A stretch of DNA of 35,849 nucleotides from Desulfurococcaceae archaeon (GCA_020833415.1 JAJHQJ010000011.1:1-35849), one strand, 5' to 3'; counted from the stretch's first letter, positions 1 through 11,619 are shown. The notes: a model not told the origin generated them from the sequence alone. Translations and numbers: made by a program.

Positions 1-126
1 AACCGGGTGGCTGCCCCTTCTACTACCATACCCCGCTTCTGCTAGGAGCTCCAGGCGATTCGATACGTCATCTTGCGGAACACCGATCGACCTAGCCATA
101 CCCTCTATAGAGTAGCCGCCCCCCAA
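1..126 (-). CDS. Partial gene running off the left edge; HTH-containing protein (N-terminal part)
   Basis: Minus-strand translation from a TTG at 126: LGGGYSIEGMARSIGVPQDDVSNRLELLAEAGYGSRRGSHPV. Helix-turn-helix-like (SIEGMARSIGVPQDDVSNRLELL), no stop before the window edge. Start uncertain. Confidence 0.4.
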   Translation of the reverse strand, partial: MGGGYSIEGMARSIGVPQDDVSNRLELLAEAGYGSRRGSHPV

Positions 127-133
127 GCGCCCC

Positions 134-225
134 GCGGATGACAGATGTAAAGATGTAAACCCGATGTAGGTGCAGGGAATCTGTAAACCGCCCTAGGGAA
201 CCCTTTAGGCGGGAAGGGGGGTCAG
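134..225 (+). mobile_element. Degenerate tnpB 3'-end / omegaRNA-like remnant (remnant A)
   Basis: GCGGATGACAGATGTAAA...GCCCTAGGGAACCCTTTAGGCGGGAAGGGGGGTCAGG. Shares the GCGGATGACANATGTA block, hairpin and GGCGGGxAGGxGG..TC end with the minus-strand element at 31630-31735. Confidence 0.5.
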
Positions 226-331
226 GCACGTCTTCACAGGTTGTCTTCACTTAAGAGCTTCTCCAGGTTTAAGTTTTAACCCTACTTATGCTGGAGTTGA
301 GCAGGAGCTCAGCTCGGGCGAGGCTGGGGCT

Positions 332-1144
332 ATGTCTCGGGAGCCTCCGTACGTAGACCTTAGTAGGGGGTTTAAGGAGGTGCTGAGGGTTATCGAGGAC
401 TACGGGGTTCAGCTTGAGAGCCTGTGGATCATACCTGAGAGGGATAGCTCCGGCTCACTGAGGGAGAGATACCACGGTGAGTTCGTTGCCCAGGTACCTA
501 GGAACGCTATCGTTAGGTTCACCAAGCCCTATGAGCTAGTCCTAGACCCGTTCGTAGGCTACGGTACTACGTTAGTTGAGTGCCTCAGGCTCGGTAGACA
601 CGGTATAGGTGTTGAGGTCGAGCCCGGCATCGCTGAGGTAGCTAGGAGGAGGGTCGCTAGTGAGTCCAACCCCTACGGTGTTAGGGTCGAGGTCGTAGTG
701 GGTGATAGTAGGAGGGTTGACTTCAGGAGGCTGATCGAGGAGAGGGGGTTTAAATTTGTAGACCTAGTCATAGCCCACCCACCGTACTACGACATAATCA
801 AGTACGGGGACTCACCGGCTAACCTCTGCAACGCCCCCAGCCTGAGGGAGTTCCTTAGGTGGTACGGTGAGGTAGTTGACAACGTCCTCAGGGTACTGAA
901 GCCCGGAAGCTACTACGTACTGGTCGTAGGCGATAAGTACGAGGACGGTGAGTGGGTACCCCTAGGCTTCTACACCATGAGTGAGACGCTTAGGAGGGGC
1001 CTTAGGCTCAAGGCTATATGCGTTAAGAACATAGAGGAGACAACAGCTAAGAGGGGTAACGTAAACCTGTGGAGGTACAGGGTTTTAAAGGCGGGTACCT
1101 ACTACTTCAAGCACGAGTACGTGATGTTCTTTAGGAGGGTCTAG
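332..1144 (+). CDS. DNA methyltransferase-like protein (N4/N6 amino-MTase type)
   Basis: SAM motif DPFVGYGTTLVECLRLGRHGIGVEVEP followed by catalytic-type HPPYYD; order motif I then IV. Confidence 0.75.
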   Translation: MSREPPYVDLSRGFKEVLRVIEDYGVQLESLWIIPERDSSGSLRERYHGEFVAQVPRNAIVRFTKPYELVLDPFVGYGTTLVECLRLGRHGIGVEVEPGIAEVARRRVASESNPYGVRVEVVVGDSRRVDFRRLIEERGFKFVDLVIAHPPYYDIIKYGDSPANLCNAPSLREFLRWYGEVVDNVLRVLKPGSYYVLVVGDKYEDGEWVPLGFYTMSETLRRGLRLKAICVKNIEETTAKRGNVNLWRYRVLKAGTYYFKHEYVMFFRRV

Positions 1145-2918
1145 AGGTCTGAAGGTACTTACCTAGGAATAGGGCTGTGTACAGTAGGAACTTAGCTAGG
1201 GAGCTCCTCTCCAGGCTTATGGCGTGGCCTATGTCCGGGATTACGTGGAACTCGAAGGTCTTACCTAGCTCAGCTAACCTCTGGACGAACCTCATTACCG
1301 GCTTAAGCGGTGTCCTAGAGTCGTTCTGGGGTTGTACTATGCATAGCGGGGCCACCACGTTCTCTACGTAGTTTATCGGGGACCTCTCCCTGAATAGCTC
1401 CCTCTTACCGGCGAACAGGATCTCCTCGAAGCGCTTGAAGAAGGTGTCGGCTAGCTCGTACATCTCCTCCCAGTCAGCTACCGGAGCTCCAGCAACACCA
1501 CACCTCCATAGGTTGGGCTTCCTAGTTAACTGCATCAGGGTTGTGTAGCCTCCGTAGCTATAGCCTACTACAGCTACTGAGTCCCCGGATGCTAGCCCCC
1601 TCTCCACAGCCCAGTTACGTGCTGCAGCTACGTCCTCCATATCGGCACCACCGGGGTCACCTATATCCATCTTCCTAAACCTCTGGCCGTAGCCTGTGGA
1701 ACCTCTGAAGTTCGGGGCTACTACGTGGTACCCGAGAGCTGCTAGGGTTACGATTATTGGGGACCACGAGTCGGCTACCTCAGCCCACGGACCTCCGTGC
1801 GGGTAGACCACCGTTGGTCCGGGCTTTGGCACTACAGCACTCTCAAGTACGTACGTAGGTACCCTAACCCCGTCGAAGGACCTGACCTCAGCTAGGTACA
1901 CATCGCCGAGCCTCCGGGAGATATCCTCTGGTAGGTCCGCCCCCTCGAGAACCTCGTAGTTAAGCCCCACAAGGTCTACGGAGAGTACCTTCGGAGGGGT
2001 CTTAAGGGTTGAGTGGACTACGTAGGCCCTACCACCGTGTAGTACTGCCGATGATACGAAGCCTGTATCGAAGCCGACCAGCCTACCATCTACGTAGAGG
2101 TGGGCCCTACCATCCCTCTTAGCTATAGCCCACACCAACCCGTCGTCAGTCCACCCGTAGTCTACGAACTCCACAGGGTCGAAGAGCTCCATATCCCTCC
2201 ACGAGGTCTGAGCCTTACTTAGCTCACCGCTCTCTAGGTCTAGTACGTACAGCCTCTGCCTATCCCCATCCTCGAAGTCACTTGCGAAGATGGCTTTAGA
2301 ACCCCTGAGCCTTGGAGCTACGTTAGTACTACCCTCCCTAGGTGTGTAGACCCTTAGCTCCCCTCCCCTAGATAGGTCCACTACGAACAGCTCAGTAGAG
2401 AACGGGTCCCCTCTGAGATGTCCGTAGCCCACTACGTACCTATCGCTAACGTCCGTCGTGTACTCCCTACCGCTTACCCTAGCTACCAGCTCCGGCTCAG
2501 ACCCTAGCTTAGCTAGGAAGATCCCGGCGTACTCCTTAGTAGCACCTGTCCATACCACCCGCTGACCGTCGAATGCTAGACCGAGGACCCTCTGAGGGGG
2601 TAGGCTCGATGATACGTCAACGACCTCACCTCCGGAGGCTGGTACTGTGTAGACCCTCGAGAGCTCGAAACCCCTACTAACATCCCTTACGTACACGACG
2701 TAGTCCGATGATGGGCGTGCAGTAGCTAGGAAGTGGATACTCCTCGCAAGTACCCTCCTAACCCTAGGCGGTACGTCTAGTGAGTAGAGGTCGAAGGTCC
2801 CCTCGGAGCTGGAGCCGTAGACCAGAGACCCCCCTTTAGCAACCCCGTAAACTACGTAGACAGGTACCGCGGTAACTCTATCGATAATTGACGAGACCTC
2901 TGAGAGGGTTAACCCCAC
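1131..2918 (-). CDS. S9 family peptidase (acylaminoacyl-peptidase-like alpha/beta hydrolase)
   Basis: C-terminal HGGPWAEV, GYSYGGYTTL nucleophile elbow, DSRTPLKPV, GHAI; N-terminal beta-propeller-like repeats. Confidence 0.85.
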   Translation of the reverse strand: MGLTLSEVSSIIDRVTAVPVYVVYGVAKGGSLVYGSSSEGTFDLYSLDVPPRVRRVLARSIHFLATARPSSDYVVYVRDVSRGFELSRVYTVPASGGEVVDVSSSLPPQRVLGLAFDGQRVVWTGATKEYAGIFLAKLGSEPELVARVSGREYTTDVSDRYVVGYGHLRGDPFSTELFVVDLSRGGELRVYTPREGSTNVAPRLRGSKAIFASDFEDGDRQRLYVLDLESGELSKAQTSWRDMELFDPVEFVDYGWTDDGLVWAIAKRDGRAHLYVDGRLVGFDTGFVSSAVLHGGRAYVVHSTLKTPPKVLSVDLVGLNYEVLEGADLPEDISRRLGDVYLAEVRSFDGVRVPTYVLESAVVPKPGPTVVYPHGGPWAEVADSWSPIIVTLAALGYHVVAPNFRGSTGYGQRFRKMDIGDPGGADMEDVAAARNWAVERGLASGDSVAVVGYSYGGYTTLMQLTRKPNLWRCGVAGAPVADWEEMYELADTFFKRFEEILFAGKRELFRERSPINYVENVVAPLCIVQPQNDSRTPLKPVMRFVQRLAELGKTFEFHVIPDIGHAISLERSSLAKFLLYTALFLGKYLQTSRPS

Positions 2919-2991
2919 AGGACCACCGCAACTATATTACGTATGCGGAAATAAATAGCTACAGCGTAGTACCCCGGGGGCTAGCCTGGTA

Positions 2992-3402
2992 CTAGCCCTC
3001 CCGGCGTAGTTCCGAGAGGGTAGCTACGTACGTACCAGCAACTATCAGCCCACCCCAACTCCCTTACTCAGGATAGCTCCTCAAGCCCTAGGGCTAGGGA
3101 AAAGGCTAAGGCAAACACGGGCTCCATTGGGAATACTACAGCCGCTGTTACAGGTGATACACGCCTCTGCCCGAGGATCTGCAGGAGTGTGGCAACCCCT
3201 ACGGCTAGGCCCCTCCTGTAGCTCCCGCGGTCGAACCCCCTGCGTAAGCCCTTAGCTAGGGCTAGGGGGCTAGGAGGGCTACCGATAGTAGGCACCTGTA
3301 GGACGTATAGGTAATGCTGGAGATGTTCTCGACCGAGAGCTTTATGAATGAGGAGGAAGTTCCCCAGAGTGCTGTAGTTAGAGTGAGGAGGGCTAAGTCC
3401 AA
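2992..3402 (-). pseudogene. Decayed EamA/DMT-family transporter with internal deletion and frameshifts
   Basis: Joined frames read MDLALLTLTTALWGTSSSFIKLSVENISSITYTSYRCLLSVALLAP | LALAKGLRRGFDRGSYRRGLAVGVATLLQILGQRRVSPVTAAVVFPMEPVFALAFSLALGLEELS*VRELG | GLIVAGTYVATLSELRREG*. Only ~137 codons where ~280-300 are expected. Confidence 0.7.
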
Positions 3403-3555
3403 GTCCTTCCCCTCCTCAACGAGTTTAATGAGGCATTACCTAAGGACCTGGCAGGTCTTTCGTAACTGTGTCGAGTTTCATAGAGGTTTATAGGGGTTGT
3501 CGGTGCTTCCTTTACTGGGGAGCAGCCTCAGGATGCGGGTATATCGTGAAGACCC

Positions 3556-3785
3556 AGGAGGGGCGGTTTGAGGGGAGCCAGGATGTGGGGGTTTCCCCAC
3601 AGCAATGACCCGGAGGAAGCGATGAGGGGGGAGCTGTGGGTCGGGGTTACCCCGAGGGGGCGGAGCCCTGTGATGTGGGCCCCGATGAAGGGGGTTCCGA
3701 GGGCTGTGAAGCCAAGGGTCGAGGGCTCGGTATCGTTTGATACTAAGCCCTATGAAACCTGAACTCCGGGCAACCCGGTGGACCT
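3556..3785 (+). mobile_element. Possible tnpB C-terminal tail remnant with terminal hairpin
   Basis: Frame encodes ...MWGFPHSNDPEEAMRGELWVGVTPRGRSPVMWAPMKGVPRAVKPRVEGSVSFDTKPYET*, Pro/Arg/Gly-rich and resembling TnpB tails, followed by hairpin CCGGGCAACCCGG. Family resemblance only. Confidence 0.35.
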
Positions 3786-3815
3786 AAAAGTCTCTTCGGG
3801 TTTACTACCTAAACG

Positions 3816-6381
3816 CTAGCTAGAGTACCTGTAGAGGGCGTTGAAGAAGGTCTTGAAGGTCGCGTGGGTCTGGGCTCTGAAGATAGGTCTGTATGCGTAG
3901 GCTATAGCCCTACCTCTACCTACCTCTACCTCTAGGAGGGCCGGCTTCCTGCTTAGAACGCCCTCACCTATAAGCCACCCGCTCTGCAGTATATCGCGCT
4001 CCGGGAACCTAGCTACGACCCTGAATCTCTCGTTGGTGTGTGAGGGTACTACCTCCAGTACCGGCCTATCCACGATCATCGCGTAGGCCTGCCTGGGCAT
4101 GCCGAAGCCAAGTGGATGGGCGGCGTCTACGGTTATCCGCAGGGTGGAGCCGGGGCAGAAGAACTGCCTCGTGTCCTTGATGTCCTCAGTAACGTCCCTC
4201 AGGGGTAGTGCGAACCCCTTAGTCAGCAGCTCCACGGACTCCCCCATCGTAATGACGGTACCTCCCGACTCTACGAAGGCCTTGAGCTTCTCTATACCCT
4301 CCTTACCGAAGCCGCTCCGGTACTCCGGTGGGAACGGCGGTAGCTTTACCGGCCTACCCCACCTCTTACTCAACTCCTCCTCGATGTTCTCACCGGTTAG
4401 GTAGGGTAGAGGGTCTGACGGGAAGATCAGAGTATCTATGCTATCCCCTAGCTTACCGCTCTTTACTAGGTCGTCCCTGACCTCCACGTATGGGAAGCCG
4501 AAGGTATCTAGAACGTACTTAACCCAGCCGCTCTCCATGTTCCCACCGTAGTACCTAACGTAGACCCCGACCCTAGCTAGGGATGTCCTCATAGCCCTAA
4601 CCGGGGGTGGCTCGTTAACCCCTACTACCGGGACACCCCGGGCTGCGGCGTACTCCGAGAGGATCCCTATTGAAGCCTCGGATCTCTCAACGAGGAAGGC
4701 ACCCGGTGGTAACCTCATACCCCCCACCCTGGCCTCCTCGAAGAGCCTCAGCACCTCCACACCCCCCCTCAGGAGTGCGTTAACCGCGTAGTACGTATCG
4801 TTAAGCCTCGGGTCTAGGATGTAGTAGCGGTAGTCACCGAGCTTCACCTCGGGTAGCCTTACCTCCTCAACCTTCCGCAACTTAATCACCACCGGCTCGT
4901 CGACTCTGATAACGCTAACCCCCATGAACTCAGCTAGGGTATCTGTAGCTATGTCGTAGGGTCTTATCGGCTTACCCTCCCTATCTCTCGTAGTCTCGTC
5001 GTCTGGGTAGAAGTACCTATCCAGGAGCTTCTTAACGAGAGCTCTCCTAGGCTGTGCTAGAGGTACTACGTAGGTCCCGGCGGGGTATGTAGCGATACCT
5101 AGTCTAAACTCCTCGGAGGCCTCGTAGACCTTCACCCCGAGCTTGAGGAGTATGTCCAGTAGCTTCAGGGTCGTCAGGTAGTCGTGCTGCTCCCTAGGTA
5201 TCAGGAAGTAGTGGGGGGACTCCGACTCACCCCTATCTATGTTCCTAGAGGCCTTAACGTAGGAGTTCCTCAGAAACTCCTCCCTGTGCTTAGCTACCGC
5301 GGAGAGTATGGCTATGGTCGCCACGAGCTGTTGCCTAACTATATCTGATAGCCTCCACCACCCACCCCTCCACGGGTGCGGGTAGTTCATGTAGGGTCTA
5401 TCGGCTAGCCTACCCCTACCGTAACCCCGGAGCTGGTGGGGGTCTACGAATATCGGGGTAGCTATCCTAGCTGAGGCGGACTCCGTAAGTATGCCGACTA
5501 TGTTCATTGTGTAGACCATGGTCTGGAAGGCCGATATGAAGTCAGGTGTATAGGGGGCCCCGGTTTCAACCCCCTCGATACCCTCCTTCTCCAAACTCAT
5601 AGCTGCGTAGGTCCCGAGGAACTGGACCTCCCTCCAGACTAGGGGGTCTATCTCGGGGTATATCGGGTCCATCTCCGGGGATATGAAGAACCTGGCTCCG
5701 TAGGGACCCATCTGGTGGTGGTCTACGTAGACCTGCGGGCACCACTCCCTGTAGACTATCTTAGCCATGTAGCGGCTCTCGACTAGGTTGAGGGCGTAGG
5801 CGTCCCTGTTGTTATCGTGTCCGCAGTACCTGTGGTAGAGCCAGGGGAGGGGAGCCCCCTCGTACTCGGTGCCCAGGGTCTTGTTGTACCAGTCCACTAC
5901 AGCTATCTGACCGTCGGGGTTCTGGGACGGTACTAGGATAACCACGACCTCCCTAAGGATCTCGAGGATCTCGGGGTCGTTGGATGAGGCTAGCCTATAC
6001 AGTAGCTCTATAGACATCTGCGTACCACCGACCTCCGTGGAGTGCATGCTGTTTGTTACAACGACCACGGCCCTACCGCGTTTGACTAGCTCCTCAACCT
6101 CCTCCGGGCTTAGCCTACCGTCGGGATTGGCCAGCCTACAGGAGATCCTCCTAAGCTCCTCCAGCCTAGCTAGGTTCTCCGGGGACGATATGTAGGCAAC
6201 TATGAAGGGGTTACCCTCTGTAGTCTTACCTACCTCCTCAACGATAACCCTATCGGACTCCGATGCAACCTTCTTGAAGTACTCCACTATAGTGTCCCAG
6301 CGGGCTAGCTTCCTATCCTCACCTATCCTAAAACCGAAGAACTGCTCGGGGGGAGTGATGACCCCCAGGGGCTACACCCAC
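3816..6381 (-). CDS. M14-family zinc carboxypeptidase; N-terminus reaches GTG at 6381 only if a 1-nt frameshift at 6362-6366 is corrected (ORF track starts at 6287)
   Basis: VTNSMHSTEVGGTQMSIEL (HxxE), VPSQNPDGQ, YVDHHQMG, LTESASA. Upstream in-frame sequence VITPPEQFFGFRIGEDRKLARWDTI matches the expected start of this family. Confidence 0.85.
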
Positions 6382-6475
6382 TCCCTAAGGAGCCTAGCAA
6401 TATAACTTTAAAGGTACCGTAAACCGCGGGCTACAGCTAAAACCCGACCCCTAGCGATGTTGTGATACCTCGTGC

Positions 6476-8344
6476 TTAGATAACTCTCGAGAGGGATAGC
6501 TCTATGAAGGCTACTACGTCTGCAACCTCCCTAGCTATAACGCTAGGTGAGGAGCTGGCGTGCCCTGAGGACGTCTCCAGCCTGAGGCACGCTTCGTTTC
6601 CGTAGCTCCTGAGCTTAGCGTAGAACTTCAGTGCGTGGGCTGGGTGTACCCTATCGTCGTAGAGCCCTGTGTACAGTATCGTCGGCGGGTACCTGACCTC
6701 CCCCCGGATGTTGTGGTAGGGTGAGTACTTGACTAGGTACTCGCGGTCCCTGGGGTCATCCGGGTTCCCGTACTCGGGTATCCAGGCCGCACCTATGTAC
6801 AGCTTGTGGAACCTCAGCATATCGAGAACGGGGTAGCCGATCGCAGCTACATCCAGGAGGCCGGGTTCCATAGTTATTACAGCACCTATCAGTAGTCCAC
6901 CGTTACTCCTCCCCAAGCCGACGACCTTGTACCCGGCGGACTTGAACCTACGGGCTACAGCTATGTAGTCGTGGAATACGTTGACCTTCCTATCCCTCAT
7001 ACCGGCCTCGTGCCACTTCTCACCGTACTCAGAGCCCCCTCTAAGGTTAGCCACCACCACGTCGTAGCCCATCTCGATGAGGACCGGGATCCACGGAGCG
7101 AACAGCGGGGTTAGAGCTACGGAGAACCCTCCGTAGCCGTACACTACCACCTTACTGGAGCCAGCCCTCCTCCTTACCCAGAAGTAGTGTACCTTAGTAC
7201 CGTCGTAGGAGTCCACAAACCCCTCAGTAACCTCAGCATCCATTACCCTAGGGTGCTCAGTGATCTTCTTAAAGCTAAGTCCGTTAGACTTGAGTACCTC
7301 GAGTACCTCGTAGGGTTTCGTAAAGTACCTGAGCTCTACGAAGCCGCTACTACCGTGCGAGCTGAGTCGGACTACGGAGGCGGGTTCGTCGAAGGTTACC
7401 TCCCTAACAGGTCTACCACCTAGGTCGAACACAGCTAGGTAGGATGAGGCGTGCCTGATGTAGGAGGCTACGATGTACCTACCCACTACAGCAGCATCCT
7501 GGAGATACTCCCCCCTCTCGGGTACCAGCTCGGTAACTTCCCCACATACCTTAACCAACTTACCGAACTTCTCCCCGTCGTAGAGTACGGCGAGGTAGCT
7601 ACCTCCGACGTAGTCCACTAGCCTAGACCTAAACCCACCCTCGTATACCTTAACCCACCTACTCGGAGAGCCTAGGGGACCTGCGTATAGGGTGTCCCTA
7701 GCCCACCCGTAGCTAACCCTAAGTAGGGCGTGAGAGTAGTCTGTGGAGGTTGCCAGGGATATGAAGTGGCTCCTGGGTAGCCCCTCACCGAAGACCGCTT
7801 CGTCCCGACCACCATCCCTTAGGAAAACCCTCTCACACGGTGCTTCAACCCCGTCGGGGCACCGCCCCTCCCTAAAGAACCTAACGTAGTAGTACCTACC
7901 TCCATCCAGGAAGACTACGTCGGATATACTCCCACCAACTCTATCTACTACGGATAGAGTGTCTACCTCAGCTACAACTAGCTCACCTACATCCGAACCC
8001 TTCAGAGTGTAGAAGTAGGCAAACAGCCTACCCTCCCTATCGATGTAGTAGCTATGTATAGCCGCGTCCTCACCCAGGTTCCTACTATCAACCAGCACCT
8101 CAGTACTACCATCCCTAACCAAATTGATGCTGTAGGCCAGGTCCCTCCTAAGGAAGAAGAGCCCGGCCCTATTCCGTGAGAAGCTGTAGAGTACTGGTGT
8201 GGAATAGTAGCGTAGTGCGATACCGAAAACCCTGTCGCTAACCCCCTTAAGTCTCTCAACACACCTCCTACTTTCAGATAGGGCCCAGTTAACTACATCT
8301 GGGTTCCGAAGATCCTCTAAGTACTCGAAGGGGTCCTCAACCAC
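6476..8344 (-). CDS. Prolyl oligopeptidase family protein (S9A-like)
   Basis: VVVYGYGGFSVALTPLF, ANLRGGSEYGEKWHEAG, GRSNGGLLIG nucleophile elbow, YDDRVHPAHALKF, SSGHASS. Confidence 0.88.
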   Translation of the reverse strand: MVEDPFEYLEDLRNPDVVNWALSESRRCVERLKGVSDRVFGIALRYYSTPVLYSFSRNRAGLFFLRRDLAYSINLVRDGSTEVLVDSRNLGEDAAIHSYYIDREGRLFAYFYTLKGSDVGELVVAEVDTLSVVDRVGGSISDVVFLDGGRYYYVRFFREGRCPDGVEAPCERVFLRDGGRDEAVFGEGLPRSHFISLATSTDYSHALLRVSYGWARDTLYAGPLGSPSRWVKVYEGGFRSRLVDYVGGSYLAVLYDGEKFGKLVKVCGEVTELVPERGEYLQDAAVVGRYIVASYIRHASSYLAVFDLGGRPVREVTFDEPASVVRLSSHGSSGFVELRYFTKPYEVLEVLKSNGLSFKKITEHPRVMDAEVTEGFVDSYDGTKVHYFWVRRRAGSSKVVVYGYGGFSVALTPLFAPWIPVLIEMGYDVVVANLRGGSEYGEKWHEAGMRDRKVNVFHDYIAVARRFKSAGYKVVGLGRSNGGLLIGAVITMEPGLLDVAAIGYPVLDMLRFHKLYIGAAWIPEYGNPDDPRDREYLVKYSPYHNIRGEVRYPPTILYTGLYDDRVHPAHALKFYAKLRSYGNEACLRLETSSGHASSSPSVIAREVADVVAFIELSLSRVI

Positions 8345-8528
8345 GTCTCTCGACCGAGAAGAGGTTGTGGAGTAGGTATAAATAGCTCTCTATAACCTAT
8401 CAACTACTTTCGAGATTATGTGCGGTCGGGCTGGTATCGAGTACACGTAATCCTTAGAAAGGCCGAGAGGGCTCCTACAGCTATAAACCACACCTTTTAT
8501 TGTGGAGACCAGCTACTAAGCTTTCAAG

Positions 8529-8807
8529 TTACTCGGTGAAGAGTCTCGTAACGTACTCTACGTCTACCGAGCTTACCCCCTCTAGGTTACTTAGAATACT
8601 CTCCAGCTCGTAGGTCCCTCCCTCGAGTTCCTCAGGCATCATTACGTATATCCTCAGTCCGTAGAGACCGAAGGCTATGTAGAACTTCTCAGCCCTAACT
8701 AGCTCGTAGTGGGGTGGTAGGGAGAGTCTTATCCTCTCCACCAGCTCGTCTAGGTTTACCTCGTCACTGGAGGGGTTTACCCTTATAGCTGCCACTACCC
8801 TACCCAT
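8529..8807 (-). CDS. ef1b: Elongation factor 1-beta (aEF1B)
   Basis: 92 aa; MGRVVAAIRVNPSSDEVNLDELVERIRLSLP...FGLYGLRIYVMMPEE...LEGVSSVDVEYVTRLF. Confidence 0.88.
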   Translation of the reverse strand: MGRVVAAIRVNPSSDEVNLDELVERIRLSLPPHYELVRAEKFYIAFGLYGLRIYVMMPEELEGGTYELESILSNLEGVSSVDVEYVTRLFTE

Positions 8808-8816
8808 AGGGTCACC

Positions 8817-9038
8817 TCAAGGTCCTTCGAAGCCGCAGGACGGGCACCTGTACGGTGCCCCCAGCTTTTTACACCTCTCGCAACGCCAGATAACAGCCTT
8901 TCCGCAGTTAGGGCAGGTGAACCTAACAGCGCGGCTGTAGGGCTCTATAACCCTCCCGCAACTACTACACAGAGGTGGGGTACTAGCATCTATTACCACA
9001 GGTTCCCTCTCAGCTATGGTACTGCTTATCCCGGACAC
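8817..9038 (-). CDS. Small zinc-ribbon protein (HVO_2753-like)
   Basis: Four CxxC pairs (CSSCG, CPNCG, CERCKK, CPSCGFEG); next to the EF-1beta gene. Confidence 0.8.
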   Translation of the reverse strand: MSGISSTIAEREPVVIDASTPPLCSSCGRVIEPYSRAVRFTCPNCGKAVIWRCERCKKLGAPYRCPSCGFEGP

Positions 9039-9080
9039 CCAGCATAGAGTTTACCTAGGTTTTTAAGTGTGCGGAGTCGG

Positions 9081-9926
9081 TTAGAGCTCAACACCGTAGT
9101 ACCTAAGCGGGGACCTCTGGAGCATTTCACGTGCGCAGTCGGGAGTTAGGGTACCTCTCGAAACGGCCTCACCCACCTCCCGCGGTATGTCCCACGGGTA
9201 CATCACCGCACCGGGTCTTCTAGGGTCGTCAAGGTAATCACTCTCGACCAGAACCCTCTCACACCTACTACCTAGGTTGGAGAGTACCTCGCTCCTACCT
9301 ACTACACTTACGTAGAAGCCCTCCGAGATGTAGGTAGGTGCTTGGGTAGGTGGTACGTGGTGCACTAGTACCCTCTCTAGGCTAAGACGTGCGTACCTCG
9401 CTAGGATCTTCAGGCTCTCGGAGGTCACTCTCCCAGAGCTCTTGCTGTGTATGTGGATAGGTAGTGAGTAGTCCCTAGCTAACTCCATGGCCTTAACCGT
9501 CAGGACCTCACTTAGGGCGATAGACTCAGGTGTAGCTGGGTAGTGAGGTCTACCGAACTCCCCCAATCCATCAGCTAACCCCTCGCGTACACATCTCTCG
9601 AGGTACTTCAGTACCCTCTCTACGAGATCTACGTAGAGTGCGTCCAGGCTCCTACTCGACCTAGCTAACCTATCCACGGTGGCTGGGTGTACACCGGCTA
9701 GGCAGAGGACCCCTCCGAACTCCTCCCTAACCTTACCACATAGCTGTAGGTGTATGTCTATAGACTTCAGAACACCGTCTAAGCTCGTTTCAAGACCGTA
9801 GCTACTGGGGGTGAGGCCTACTAGGGCTATAAGCCTCCCACCAGACCTTCTAAACTCCCTTACAACAGCTTCGTAACCCAAGCCGGCCGTAGATGCATGT
9901 GCATGGGAGTCTACGTACCAGTCCAA
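9081..9926 (-). CDS. TatD-related metal-dependent hydrolase
   Basis: DSHAHA, GLGEFGRPHY, IHIHSKS, VLVHH, VLVESDYLDDPRRPGAV. Confidence 0.8.
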   Translation of the reverse strand: MDWYVDSHAHASTAGLGYEAVVREFRRSGGRLIALVGLTPSSYGLETSLDGVLKSIDIHLQLCGKVREEFGGVLCLAGVHPATVDRLARSSRSLDALYVDLVERVLKYLERCVREGLADGLGEFGRPHYPATPESIALSEVLTVKAMELARDYSLPIHIHSKSSGRVTSESLKILARYARLSLERVLVHHVPPTQAPTYISEGFYVSVVGRSEVLSNLGSRCERVLVESDYLDDPRRPGAVMYPWDIPREVGEAVSRGTLTPDCAREMLQRSPLRYYGVEL

Positions 9927-9940
9927 GGAGCGTTCCCCGA

Positions 9941-11560
<1,620 letters not shown>

Positions 11561-11619
11561 CTATTAAGCTTAAAAGCACTAACCCCTATATGGAACGGCT
11601 AGTGGGAGGGTGATGGTAG

